NCBI GenBank assembly: GCA_013286655.1
Contig: JABDFG010000019.1
Location: 934-36,687, forward strand
DNA: 35,754 bases
DNA from: Bacteroidota bacterium
Lineage (GTDB): Bacteria; Bacteroidota; Bacteroidia; JABDFU01
Direction of reading: 5' to 3'
Notes under the pieces: model-generated
What the model was told of the DNA's origin: nothing
Databases searched by the model: none
The model's input: only the letters and a program-made list of their open reading frames with translations
Made by a program: the position numbers and the translations under genes
In this document: piece by piece, positions 1-7,651 of the stretch
How the letters are laid out: each line of letters opens with the position of its first letter
Numbering within the stretch: the stretch's first letter is position 1

Positions 1-456
1 GTTCGACCCCTTACTTATTCCAGCGTTTATTGCAATTGAAAAAACACTGTCAGCTATCCAATATTTTCCAGAGAAAGTTGGACCAGGACCAAAACTTATC
101 ATTGCCTGACCGGAACCAAATCCTTTAAGAATTGTTTGCTGAGGTCCTGTTCCCCGCAATGTTACATTGCCCGGAATTTGTAAATTACCGTTAATCCTAA
201 AAGTTCCAGCACTGAGCAAGACGACCTCATTTGCTGGGCAACCGTTTAATGCAGTTTGAATGCCATCAGTTGCATCAGCACTTCCGTTTCCGTAGGTACC
301 GGCATTAATGGTAGCAAACACCTTTGTTCGGTTAGGGATTCCCCCGGCAATTCCGACCTGCGTCCAATCAATGGTTCTGCCAGAAGAAATCGGTGAATTG
401 ATTTGAGCTTCCATATAAATGGAAACAAAACAAAATAAGAGTACAATTTTTTTCAT
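1..456 (-). CDS. secreted right-handed beta-helix (pectate-lyase-like) protein, 5' part only
   Basis: The first 152 codons of a minus-strand gene that continues beyond position 1. The protein starts MKKIVLLFCFVSIYMEAQ, a good signal peptide. It goes on with a stretch (DATDGIQTALNGCPANEVV, then LLSAGTFRINGNLQIPGNVT and LRGTGPQQTILKG) that is the usual opening of pectate-lyase-superfamily beta-helix domains: an 'nGs.DaTdgIq.Al' motif followed by 'v.lpaGty.i.g.l.ip.nvtLrG.G...T.l.g'. The fold and export are therefore well supported. The substrate is not, because the catalytic rungs and any C-terminal sorting tail lie outside the window. The start is the ATG at 456-454, directly before the signal peptide. 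An inverted repeat lies just upstream at 469-490. Confidence 0.8.
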   Translation of the reverse strand, partial: MKKIVLLFCFVSIYMEAQINSPISSGRTIDWTQVGIAGGIPNRTKVFATINAGTYGNGSADATDGIQTALNGCPANEVVLLSAGTFRINGNLQIPGNVTLRGTGPQQTILKGFGSGQAMISFGPGPTFSGKYWIADSVFSIAINAGISKGSN

Positions 457-468
457 CTTGCAATAGTA

Positions 469-490
469 TCTATACCAATTAATGTATAGA
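469..490. promoter_or_regulatory. 7-bp inverted repeat upstream of the beta-helix gene
   Basis: TCTATAC (469-475) and GTATAGA (484-490) form a perfect inverted repeat with an 8-base AT-rich spacer, 13 to 34 bases upstream of the ATG at 456. It could be an operator or simply an AT-rich chance match. No Bacteroidota -7 element was recognised beside it. The rest of the 457-659 gap holds nothing else that I recognise. Confidence 0.25.
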
Positions 491-659
491 AGTGAAATTA
501 TTACTTCATCCGCTTTATCCCAAATGAAAATACTCCTATTATGAAGTATCTAATTTGACTTACTATGGCCATGATTGTATTATTTATTATTTACATCAAT
601 TAAAAATAACAATCTATTATAAACTATCTAATCAAAAAACAAATGTCAAAACACCTCGG

Positions 660-1829
660 TCAGTGATCACCAATCGGCCTCGCGTAGGCATTCACATCTT
701 TATCGGTTATTATTTTCCCGCAAAGAATAATCAGACGTTCCACCACATTGCGAAATTCACGGATATTTCCTGTCCAGTTAATTTTCTGCAGCTCTTTGAG
801 AGCCTCCTTGGAAAAACTTTTCACCGGTATTCCATAATCATCGCAGATTTGTTTAACGAAATGATCAGCCAACAAAGGAATATCGTCCTTACGGTCATTC
901 AAAGAAGGGACGTGGATCAGGATCACGCTCAAACGGTGATACAGATCTTCCCGGAAACTTCCTTTTTCAATTTCTTTTTTAAGATCCTTATTCGTTGCAG
1001 CAACAACACGAACATTCACCTTTAGTTCTTTCTCTCCTCCTACCCTGGTAATTTTATTTTCCTGCAGGGCGCGCAATACTTTAGCCTGGGCACTTAAACT
1101 CATATCCCCTATCTCATCTAAAAACAAAGTTCCTGCCTCAGCCTGTTCAAATTTTCCTTTACGCTGATTAACCGCGGAAGTAAATGCCCCTTTTTCATGT
1201 CCGAACAATTCACTTTCAATTAACTCTGAAGGAATAGCCGCGCAGTTCACCTCAATCAAAGGACCATTGGAACGGTTGCTCTTCGCATGAATCCATCGGG
1301 CTACTAATTCTTTCCCTGATCCATTCTCGCCCGTGATTAAAACACGGGCCTCTGTGGGAGCCACTTTCTCTATCATTTCTTTTATCAGAATGATCGCATT
1401 GGAATCTCCGATCATTTCAAACGTCTTACTTACTTTTTTCTTAAGCGCCTTCGTTTCCGTAACCAGTGTAGATTTATCCATTGCATTCCGGATCGTTACC
1501 AGGAGACGGTTCAGATCCAGCGGTTTCGCAATAAAATCGAAAGCCCCTTTCTTTACTGCTTCCACAGCTGTTTCGATCGTTCCATGACCCGAAATCATAA
1601 CAATGGGGGTTTCCCTGTTCAGTTCCATCATTTTATCCAGCAGTTCAATCCCGTCCATTTTAGGCATTTTTATATCACAGAGCAATACATCATAGGCTTC
1701 TGCCTGGAGCATACTCCATCCCTCCAGTCCATCCGCAGCTTCATCGACGGTATATTTTTCATATTCCAGGATTTCCCGGAGTGTTTTACGGATACTTTTT
1801 TCATCATCTATAATCAGAATTTTTGCCAT
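660..1829 (-). CDS. sigma-54-dependent response regulator, NtrC-like, lacking an HTH domain
   Basis: A 389-residue two-domain regulator. Residues 1-120 are a receiver domain with the acidic pair D8/D9, phospho-acceptor D52 (LLCDIKMPKMDG), S80 and K102. Residues about 137-370 are an AAA+ sigma-54 interaction domain with Walker A GENGSGKE (167-174), the sigma-54-contacting loop as GAFTSA (214-219, classically GAFTGA) and Walker B LFLDEIGD (235-242). The protein ends shortly after the AAA+ domain. The usual C-terminal Fis-type helix-turn-helix (about 60-80 more residues) is missing, so direct DNA binding is doubtful. It starts immediately after the stop of the Ppx gene (TGAATG), so the two are translationally coupled. 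No partner histidine kinase is in the window. Domain assignment is secure; target genes are unknown. Confidence 0.92.
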   Translation of the reverse strand: MAKILIIDDEKSIRKTLREILEYEKYTVDEAADGLEGWSMLQAEAYDVLLCDIKMPKMDGIELLDKMMELNRETPIVMISGHGTIETAVEAVKKGAFDFIAKPLDLNRLLVTIRNAMDKSTLVTETKALKKKVSKTFEMIGDSNAIILIKEMIEKVAPTEARVLITGENGSGKELVARWIHAKSNRSNGPLIEVNCAAIPSELIESELFGHEKGAFTSAVNQRKGKFEQAEAGTLFLDEIGDMSLSAQAKVLRALQENKITRVGGEKELKVNVRVVAATNKDLKKEIEKGSFREDLYHRLSVILIHVPSLNDRKDDIPLLADHFVKQICDDYGIPVKSFSKEALKELQKINWTGNIREFRNVVERLIILCGKIITDKDVNAYARPIGDH

Positions 1830-2756
1830 TCAATTATCTTTTAATAGTTTACTCAGTGCGCCCTCTTTTAAAGCATAGGCTGAAAGGCGCATTTCGGAGA
1901 GTTTTAATTCACTTAACACAAAGCGGGTTAACAGAACAGCCATCACGATCATATCTACCCGCATTTCGATCAGACCATTAGTAGCTAAACGCTGCTCTTT
2001 GCTGGAACGGATGAGTTCATCAAAAATAATATCCACCTCTTTTAAATCAAAAACATACGCTGTCTTGTCCTTCAAAATATTCTCAACATGAAACCGATGC
2101 GCAATTATTTCGGCAAAGGAATCAAAGGAACCTGAAGATCCGATAAGTTCAGAAACCGGGAATTTTCTTAATACTTGAATCAAAGGCTTCAATTCTTCCC
2201 TCAGATATTCCTCTATTCGGAAAATTTCTCCGGTTGTTATCGGATCAGTTGGAGTAAATTTTTCCAGCAGACGGGTTACACCCAATAGAAAACTTTGCTT
2301 CCAGAATATTTGATCCGAGTCTGCAATTATAAACTCTGTACTTCCTCCTCCGATATCCATAACCAAAGCAGGCTTATCTCCAATAGTAAGTGCCAGTTGC
2401 ACACCCTTATAAATCAGTTCCGCCTCTTCATCGCCGGAAAGTATGGAAATATCAATACCTGATTCCTCGGCCTTTTTGATAAACTCATCTGCATTAACTG
2501 CTTCGCGGATAGCAGAGGTACCAAAAGCAAATGTCTTCTCTATTTTATGTTGTTCAATTACCTTTTTATAAACCATCAGCGCGTTGATGCCTCGCTCCAT
2601 CGCATCGGGAAGGAGTTGATTCTTGTTAATCCCACCCTTGCCAAGTTTTACGGATAACTTATTGGTATAAATAATTTTGTATGCATTAGACGGAAGCAGC
2701 TTAGCGATCAGCAGGTTGAAGGTATTCGTACCTAAATCAATGATAGCAACAAGCAT
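1830..2756 (-). CDS. Ppx/GppA-family phosphatase (exopolyphosphatase or pppGpp phosphohydrolase)
   Basis: A 308-residue member of the actin-like ASKHA ATPase fold. It shows the phosphate-1 motif AIIDLGTNTFNLLIA at residues 4-18, the second phosphate loop DIGGGSTEF near 150 and GSSGSFDSFAE near 230. The length fits the short, two-lobed Ppx form without the C-terminal HD-like domain of E. coli Ppx (about 510 residues). The family removes terminal phosphate from polyphosphate or converts pppGpp to ppGpp, and sequence alone cannot separate the two. No polyphosphate kinase gene is nearby. The stop codon abuts the start of the sigma-54 regulator. Upstream, a 52-bp tandem repeat separates it from the ABC exporter genes, so it may be co-transcribed with them or have its own promoter. 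Confidence 0.88.
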   Translation of the reverse strand: MLVAIIDLGTNTFNLLIAKLLPSNAYKIIYTNKLSVKLGKGGINKNQLLPDAMERGINALMVYKKVIEQHKIEKTFAFGTSAIREAVNADEFIKKAEESGIDISILSGDEEAELIYKGVQLALTIGDKPALVMDIGGGSTEFIIADSDQIFWKQSFLLGVTRLLEKFTPTDPITTGEIFRIEEYLREELKPLIQVLRKFPVSELIGSSGSFDSFAEIIAHRFHVENILKDKTAYVFDLKEVDIIFDELIRSSKEQRLATNGLIEMRVDMIVMAVLLTRFVLSELKLSEMRLSAYALKEGALSKLLKDN

Positions 2757-2788
2757 AATTATTCACGTCTTTCCTTTATCTCCTATTT

Positions 2789-2915
2789 GAACTCATGAAT
2801 GCTTCGCATTTATACACGTTCGCATTGTCTTATTTTAATTGAGTTCATGAATGCTTCGCATTTATACACGTTCGCATTGTCTTATTTTAATTGAGTTCAT
2901 GAATGCTTCGCATTT
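2789..2915. repeat. 52-bp tandem repeat, about 2.4 copies, each with a GCGAAGC mini-hairpin
   Basis: Copies lie at 2789-2840, 2841-2892 and 2893-2915 (the last truncated). The two full copies differ at only about two bases, near the left end. Each copy carries AATGC-TTC-GCATT on the plus strand, which reads ATGC-GAA-GCAT in the minus-strand transcript. This contains GCGAAGC, a heptamer known to form an exceptionally stable mini-hairpin. A TTCATGAA-type palindrome lies next to it. The array begins two bases after the stop codon of the ABC permease gene and ends about 30 bases before the Ppx start. The unit length is not a multiple of three and the array holds no convincing gene. It may be a REP-like element or an mRNA-processing/stabilising structure. 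Confidence 0.9.
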
Positions 2916-2917
2916 CC

Positions 2918-4264
2918 TCAACCCTTATAAAATAGCCACTTCCATAACTCCTTATAACTGGCCTTTTTACCGTACATCAATATCCCTGTCCGGTAGATCC
3001 TGGAAGCCAGCCAGGTTGTAAAAACAAAGCCAAGCACGAGCAGGGACATCGACAGGGCCAGCTCCGGCCAGGGAACGCCGAAAGGCAAACGGACCATCAT
3101 AATCACAGGAGAAGTAAGAGGCATTATGGAAAACCAGAAGGCCAGGGAACTATTCGGTTCTTTTATAATAGTTTGAGCCATAACAAAGGAAAGCACCAAA
3201 GGAATCGTTATGGGAAGCATAAATTGCTGCACATCCGTTTCTGAATCAACCGCTGCACCCACAGCCGCGAACAAAGCAGCATACATCAGGTAACCAGCTA
3301 GAAAATAAAACAGAAAGCAGGCAACGATCGAAACAAAATCAATGGACCCAAACGTATCCAGTGCCTCATAGGCCCCCGCAGTGTGTTTTCCAGGTTTGTC
3401 CATCTTCAGAGCTTCCAGGTTGGCCCCTTTTCTGAACACCTGCTCCTTCACCAGTTCCTTTTGAACAGCTTCTGCTTTTATACCACTAAAAAGAGCCGTT
3501 TGTGCGGCGGTATAAATTGAAAAGGTCAGGATAAGCCACAAAAGAAACTGTGTTAAGCCCACCAGGGCTACCCCGACAATCTTTCCCATCATTAGTTCAA
3601 AAGGACGAACAGAAGAAATGATCACCTCTACGATCCGGCTCGTTTTTTCTTCAATAACGCCCCGCATCACCTGTGCACCGTATAAGAAAATAAACAGATA
3701 GATCAAAAGACCTAAAACAAGACCAACGCCCATTTGCATAGACGTACTGGTTCTTTCCGTTGAGCCATTTTTAGCTATTTTTTCAGTGATTAAACTGATC
3801 GACGTTTGTGCATTCCGGATGGTCTTTAAATCGACATTGTTTTTCTGAAGCTTGAAATTATAGATCATTTCTTCAATGCTCGTTTTAATATATTCTTCCG
3901 TTACCACTCCCGGTTGCTCTTTATAAAAAAGTTTAACCGTTCCTCCTCCGGTAATGATATTGGAGGGCACGTATAAAACAGCGGTAAAGTCAGTTTTATA
4001 AAAATCCTCCTGGACTTTATCCAAAGAAGCCGTCGTATAAGTGAATTTGATATTTTTATTCGGAGGGATACTGTCACGAAACAAAAAACTTTCGTCCACC
4101 ACCTCTATTTTCTGTTCTTCCGCATGATCTCGGGTAGCCAACCATACCGGCAGAATCATCGTGGAAGAAATCAACAGCGGGCCCAGCAGGGTCATGATGA
4201 TAAATGATTTCTTTTTTACACGTGTTAAGTATTCACGTTGTATAATCAGGAATATTTTATTCAT
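2918..4264 (-). CDS. ABC transporter permease, NatB/ABC-2 type
   Basis: A 448-residue membrane protein starting MNKIFLIIQREYLTRVKKKS, the typical opening of NatB-like ABC-2 permeases, with the first membrane helix at about residues 22-43. A large extracytoplasmic region follows (about 45-175). A cluster of five or six helices begins near 178 (MGVGLVLGLLIYLFIFLYGA). The next conserved stretch, RGVIEEKTSRIVEVIISSVRP, is the characteristic coupling segment of this family. The gene overlaps its ATPase gene by 8 bases. NatB proteins export sodium in Bacillus, but relatives export other substrates, so the cargo here is unknown. The 52-bp tandem repeat begins right after the stop codon. Confidence 0.88.
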   Translation of the reverse strand: MNKIFLIIQREYLTRVKKKSFIIMTLLGPLLISSTMILPVWLATRDHAEEQKIEVVDESFLFRDSIPPNKNIKFTYTTASLDKVQEDFYKTDFTAVLYVPSNIITGGGTVKLFYKEQPGVVTEEYIKTSIEEMIYNFKLQKNNVDLKTIRNAQTSISLITEKIAKNGSTERTSTSMQMGVGLVLGLLIYLFIFLYGAQVMRGVIEEKTSRIVEVIISSVRPFELMMGKIVGVALVGLTQFLLWLILTFSIYTAAQTALFSGIKAEAVQKELVKEQVFRKGANLEALKMDKPGKHTAGAYEALDTFGSIDFVSIVACFLFYFLAGYLMYAALFAAVGAAVDSETDVQQFMLPITIPLVLSFVMAQTIIKEPNSSLAFWFSIMPLTSPVIMMVRLPFGVPWPELALSMSLLVLGFVFTTWLASRIYRTGILMYGKKASYKELWKWLFYKG

Positions 4265-5168
4265 TTACTTTGGCTATAAAGATGTCGTTCATAGTTGGAA
4301 CAATCTCACGTAACCCCTGAACTTCAGAAACACGCATAACAGCTTGCAGCAGGTCATTAGTAGTTGTGTTGGCGAGCAGTTTAACTTTCACCTTGCAGAC
4401 ATCTTCGACCTGTTCCTGTTCCAATAGCTGCGCACCTGCCCATAAAGCATTCGTAAACCCCAGCAGATTCCCCCTGAATTCAACTTCATATGTATTCGTC
4501 CGAAACGACTTACGAATAGCGGAAACAGAACCTTCAATTATTTTTTTTGAACGGTTGAGAAGGGCGATCTCATCACAGAGTTCTTCCACCGAAGCCATGT
4601 TGTGGGTAGAGAGCAATACCGTAGAACCATTGGCCTTTAACCTTAACAACTCATTCTTAATGATATTCGCATTAATCGGATCGAAACCGCTGAATGGTTC
4701 ATCCAGTATCAGTAACCTGGGTTCATGAAGTACGGTTACAATAAACTGAACTTTTTGCTGCATCCCCTTTGAAAGTTCTTCCACCTTCTTTTTCCACCAG
4801 CTGGTCATTTCAAATTTCTCGAACCATACCTTCAGCTTTTTCATCGCTTCCGGCCTTTTCATTCCTTTCAACTGGGCCAGGTACAAAGCATGCTCCCCAA
4901 CCTCCATCTTTTTATACAAACCACGTTCTTCCGGTAAATAGCCAATCTGAGAAATATGCTGTTGATTTAATTTTTCTCCGGCAAAAAAGAGTTCGCCGCT
5001 ATCAGGTCCGGTGATTTGGTTCATAATGCGGATAAGCGAAGTTTTACCGGCGCCATTGGGGCCCAGCAAACCAAATACGCTCTGCTGACTGATCGAAATA
5101 CTGACATCATCCAATGCAGTATGATTGGCATAACGTTTGACAATGTTTCTGGCGGCAAATAGCTCCAT
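4257..5168 (-). CDS. ABC transporter ATP-binding protein, NatA-like
   Basis: A 303-residue ABC ATPase: Walker A GPNGAGKT near residues 34-41, signature LSKGMQQKVQF near 134 (a common NatA-type variant of LSGGQ), Walker B LLILDEPFSGFDP near 153 and the H-loop STHNM near 188. A C-terminal extension of about 80 residues, after the core, is usual for NatA/CcmA-like proteins. It starts 4 bases downstream of the dnaJ stop and overlaps the permease gene by 8 bases, so all three are very likely in one transcript. It powers the neighbouring ABC-2 permease at the inner membrane. The substrate cannot be read from sequence. Confidence 0.92.
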   Translation of the reverse strand: MELFAARNIVKRYANHTALDDVSISISQQSVFGLLGPNGAGKTSLIRIMNQITGPDSGELFFAGEKLNQQHISQIGYLPEERGLYKKMEVGEHALYLAQLKGMKRPEAMKKLKVWFEKFEMTSWWKKKVEELSKGMQQKVQFIVTVLHEPRLLILDEPFSGFDPINANIIKNELLRLKANGSTVLLSTHNMASVEELCDEIALLNRSKKIIEGSVSAIRKSFRTNTYEVEFRGNLLGFTNALWAGAQLLEQEQVEDVCKVKVKLLANTTTNDLLQAVMRVSEVQGLREIVPTMNDIFIAKVNE

Positions 5169-5172
5169 ACAA

Positions 5173-6312
5173 TTATTCGAAATATTGCTTCATCCGCTCA
5201 AAAAAACCTTTTTCATTACCTGTTGGATTGGGCCGGAAATTATCAGAATCTCTGAATTGTTCTAAAAGAGCCTGTTCTTCCTTGGAAAGTTTCTGAGGAG
5301 TCCAGACATTGATATTCACCAGCAGATCCCCACGTCCATATCCATTGATATCCGGGACTCCTTTATTTTTTAAACGCAATACTTTCCCGCTTTGCGTACC
5401 TGATTCAATCTTCACCTTTGCTTTGCCATCTACCGTAGGGACCTCAATATTTGTACCGATAGCAGCATCCACGAAACTGATATAATGATCATAAAACAAA
5501 TTAACGCCATCTCGTTTCAGCTGATCATGTACGATCTCTTCGATAACCACAATCAGATCGCCCGGAATTCCACTTCTAGGAGCGGCATTTCCCTTTCCGC
5601 TCACCGACAACTGCATACCATCTCCCACACCGGCAGGGATCTGGATCGTGATAACATCCTCAGCTTTCACAATACCATCTCCAAAACACACTTTACATTT
5701 ATCCGTAATGATCTGTCCTTCTCCTCCGCAGGTAGGACAAGGACTACTGGTCTGCATCTGACCAAGTATCGTATTGGTAACACGGGTCACCTGACCACTA
5801 CCCCGGCAGGTCGAACAGGTCGAATGTCCGGAGCCTTTATGTGCACCTGTTCCATGACAGGAAGCACAGGAGACGTATTTAGAAACCTTTATCTTCTTTT
5901 CTACACCATTGACAATTTCTTCCAAACTGAGTTTTACCTTGACTCTCAGGTTGGAGCCTCTATTCACCCGTCTGCCGCCTCTCGAACCTCCCCCGCCAAA
6001 TCCACCACCACCGAATATGTCGCCAAACTGACTAAAAATATCTTCCATGCTGAAACCTCCGGCACCTCCTCCAAAACCACCACTGGCACCCATACCCGCA
6101 TGGCCATATTGATCGTACCGCTGTTTTTTTTCAGCGTTACTCAATACTTCATAGGCTTCTGCCGCCTCTTTAAATTTTTCCTCGGAAGCTTTATTCCCAG
6201 GATTTTTATCCGGATGATGTTGCAGAGCAAGCTTACGATAAGCTTTTTTTATTTCATCCACGCCAGCATTCCGCGACACACCCAATATTTCGTAAAAATC
6301 TCTTTTCGACAT
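5173..6312 (-). CDS. dnaJ: chaperone protein DnaJ
   Basis: A 379-residue class-I Hsp40. An N-terminal J domain (about residues 4-70) carries the HPD tripeptide (HHPDKN) that stimulates DnaK ATPase. It is followed by a Gly/Phe-rich linker (about 74-115) and a zinc-binding region with four CxxCxGxG repeats ([32 protein letters not shown]; about 150-215). The C-terminal substrate-binding domain ends at 379. All expected residues are present and the length is normal. It lies 29 bases downstream of grpE in the same direction, and the two work together with DnaK, whose gene is not in the window. Plus-strand open frames across this gene are coding shadows. Confidence 0.98.
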   Translation of the reverse strand: MSKRDFYEILGVSRNAGVDEIKKAYRKLALQHHPDKNPGNKASEEKFKEAAEAYEVLSNAEKKQRYDQYGHAGMGASGGFGGGAGGFSMEDIFSQFGDIFGGGGFGGGGSRGGRRVNRGSNLRVKVKLSLEEIVNGVEKKIKVSKYVSCASCHGTGAHKGSGHSTCSTCRGSGQVTRVTNTILGQMQTSSPCPTCGGEGQIITDKCKVCFGDGIVKAEDVITIQIPAGVGDGMQLSVSGKGNAAPRSGIPGDLIVVIEEIVHDQLKRDGVNLFYDHYISFVDAAIGTNIEVPTVDGKAKVKIESGTQSGKVLRLKNKGVPDINGYGRGDLLVNINVWTPQKLSKEEQALLEQFRDSDNFRPNPTGNEKGFFERMKQYFE

Positions 6313-6341
6313 TTGATAAACTTAGTATTTGATAAACTTAA

Positions 6342-6908
6342 TTAATTACCTACAATCACTTTAGCAAAACGTATCACCTTTCCATTCAGAGAATACCCTT
6401 TTTCCACCACCTCCACCACTTTACCCTTCATCTGTTCATCGGAAACAGGCGTGTTGGTTATCGCCTCCTGAAGGTCCGCATTGAAGACCTCTCCCAAAGG
6501 CTCCATTATACTCAATCCTTTTTGCGTTAAACTATTGATGAATTTAGTATAGATCAGATGAAACCCTTCCTTCACAGGCCCGATTTCAGTTATGCTTTCA
6601 TTCAATTTAATCGCACGCTCAAAATCATCCAGCAAAGGCAGCACCAATTTGAATACATTCTCTCCTGCCGTCAGCGTACTTTCAATTTTTTCCTTAGCCG
6701 TACGCCGGCGATAGTTATCAAACTCCGAATACAAGCGCAGGTATTTATCATTCAACTCGGTTATCTTTTCTTCCAACCCCCTCACTTTATCCTGCCCGGA
6801 AGAATCTTCCCCCGCATTCTCTTCGGCAGTATTATCCGGCTGATCCGGATTCTGATCTTTTAGTTCACTCTCTGCTGCACTCATTTTATTTTTTTTAACG
6901 TTTTTCAC
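6342..6908 (-). CDS. grpE: nucleotide exchange factor GrpE
   Basis: A 188-residue GrpE. The N-terminal ~40 residues are acidic and disordered. A long coiled coil (about 45-95, with LNDKYLRLYSEFDNYRRRTA) follows, then the beta domain with the family signature 'l.sle.lGe.FnP..HeA' in the divergent form MEPLGEVFNADLQEAI and the end GKVIRFAKVIVGN. It releases ADP from DnaK and works with DnaJ, encoded next. The chosen ATG at 6908 gives MKNVKKNKMSAAES; an in-frame ATG at 6884 (MSAAESEL) is an alternative. It is the first gene of the run that continues through dnaJ to the ABC exporter. Confidence 0.96.
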   Translation of the reverse strand: MKNVKKNKMSAAESELKDQNPDQPDNTAEENAGEDSSGQDKVRGLEEKITELNDKYLRLYSEFDNYRRRTAKEKIESTLTAGENVFKLVLPLLDDFERAIKLNESITEIGPVKEGFHLIYTKFINSLTQKGLSIMEPLGEVFNADLQEAITNTPVSDEQMKGKVVEVVEKGYSLNGKVIRFAKVIVGN

Positions 6909-6967
6909 TCTCTTTTGGTCTTTCTTTCATTCAAATAACCTGCCAAGTCGCAGGAGCATACTTCGGG

Positions 6968-6975
6968 CAAAGATA
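6968..6975 (-). promoter_or_regulatory. candidate -7 element for the grpE-dnaJ operon
   Basis: On the minus strand this reads TATCTTTG, an exact match to the Bacteroidota -7 consensus TAnnTTTG, 60 bases upstream of the grpE ATG. The -33 position 19 bases further upstream (TGCG) matches TTTG poorly, so this rests on the -7 motif alone. I saw no CIRCE-type heat-shock operator in the gap. Confidence 0.4.
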
Positions 6976-7014
6976 ATACGCCAATTTGTCATTTCGCACC
7001 GGTTTTTTAAATAA

Positions 7015-7040
7015 AAAAGACAGGCATTGACCTGTCTTTT
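7015..7040 (-). terminator. Rho-independent terminator of the DUF4290-murA-tlpA operon
   Basis: AAAAGACAGG (7015-7024) and CCTGTCTTTT (7031-7040) form a perfect 10-bp stem around a six-base loop (CATTGA). On the minus strand the stem runs into TTTTTTATTT, a good U-tract. It sits 22 bases after the stop of the thioredoxin-like gene at 7062 and separates that operon from grpE. Confidence 0.85.
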
Positions 7041-7061
7041 ACGAACACGATGGTATGTTTC

Positions 7062-7607
7062 TTATTGAGCCAGCAATTTATCCAATTCCTGGTCCAGAGC
7101 CTCTCCTCGAAGTGCTTTGGCTATAATTACTCCCCGCGCATCTATCAGAAAATTCGTGGGTATCGCATTAACACCATATAACTGAGCCGCATCTGAATAC
7201 CAGAACTTGAAGTCACAAACATGATCAGGCCAGCTCAGGTGATCATTCGCTATAGCTTTTACCCAGGGCTCTTTTTTCTGATCCAGGGAAACGCTAAAAA
7301 TTGCGAAACCCTTGGCTCCCTTGAATTTCTTGTCTTTGTATTTAGTATAAGCCGCTACAACATTTGGATTTTCCATACGACAAGGGCCACACCAGGAAGC
7401 CCAGAAATCGACTAATACTATTTTCCCTTTAAGAGAAGAAAGCATCAGGTCTTTTCCATCCGGATCTTTAGACTTTATTTCAGGAGCCAGATTCCCTTTT
7501 TCAGTTCCGACAGCATTACCACTTTGCTTCCGGTCCGTTTTGTAAATAAAACCAAAAGTCAGAACAGCCACAGCAGCTATCAGTAAAAGCAGATTAATCC
7601 TTTTCAT
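7062..7607 (-). CDS. TlpA-like thiol-disulfide oxidoreductase, membrane-anchored
   Basis: A 181-residue thioredoxin-fold protein. An N-terminal hydrophobic segment (MKRINLLLLIAAVAVLTFGF) is a signal anchor or uncleaved signal. The catalytic motif is WASWCGPCR, with the cis-Pro loop as AIPTNFLID; both are typical of the TlpA/ResA group, which reduces disulfides in the periplasm. The ATG at 7607 is preferred because it puts the hydrophobic segment at the N-terminus. An ATG at 7655 overlaps the murA stop as ATGA and would add 16 residues, so it cannot be excluded. It is the last gene of the DUF4290-murA operon, ended by the terminator at 7015-7040. The partner protein is unknown. Confidence 0.88.
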   Translation of the reverse strand: MKRINLLLLIAAVAVLTFGFIYKTDRKQSGNAVGTEKGNLAPEIKSKDPDGKDLMLSSLKGKIVLVDFWASWCGPCRMENPNVVAAYTKYKDKKFKGAKGFAIFSVSLDQKKEPWVKAIANDHLSWPDHVCDFKFWYSDAAQLYGVNAIPTNFLIDARGVIIAKALRGEALDQELDKLLAQ

Positions 7608-7651
7608 TTTATTTTTTATTTTTAATTCAACTAGTTTCTGAGTAAATCTAC

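Noticed and set aside
1-10. GTTCGAC at the left edge, resembling a tRNA T-loop
   Set aside because: No cloverleaf can be drawn around it, and the bases translate smoothly as part of the beta-helix protein.
555-1025. Plus-strand open frame of 156 codons opposite the sigma-54 regulator
   Set aside because: It overlaps a fully recognisable AAA+ gene on the other strand, and its translation has no family features. The same reasoning removes the plus-strand frames at 5485-6345 (opposite dnaJ), 8405-8950 (opposite murA) and 4366-4728 (opposite natA).
2789-2915. CRISPR-like array
   Set aside because: The units are directly tandem with no unique spacers and there are no cas genes. This is a simple tandem repeat.
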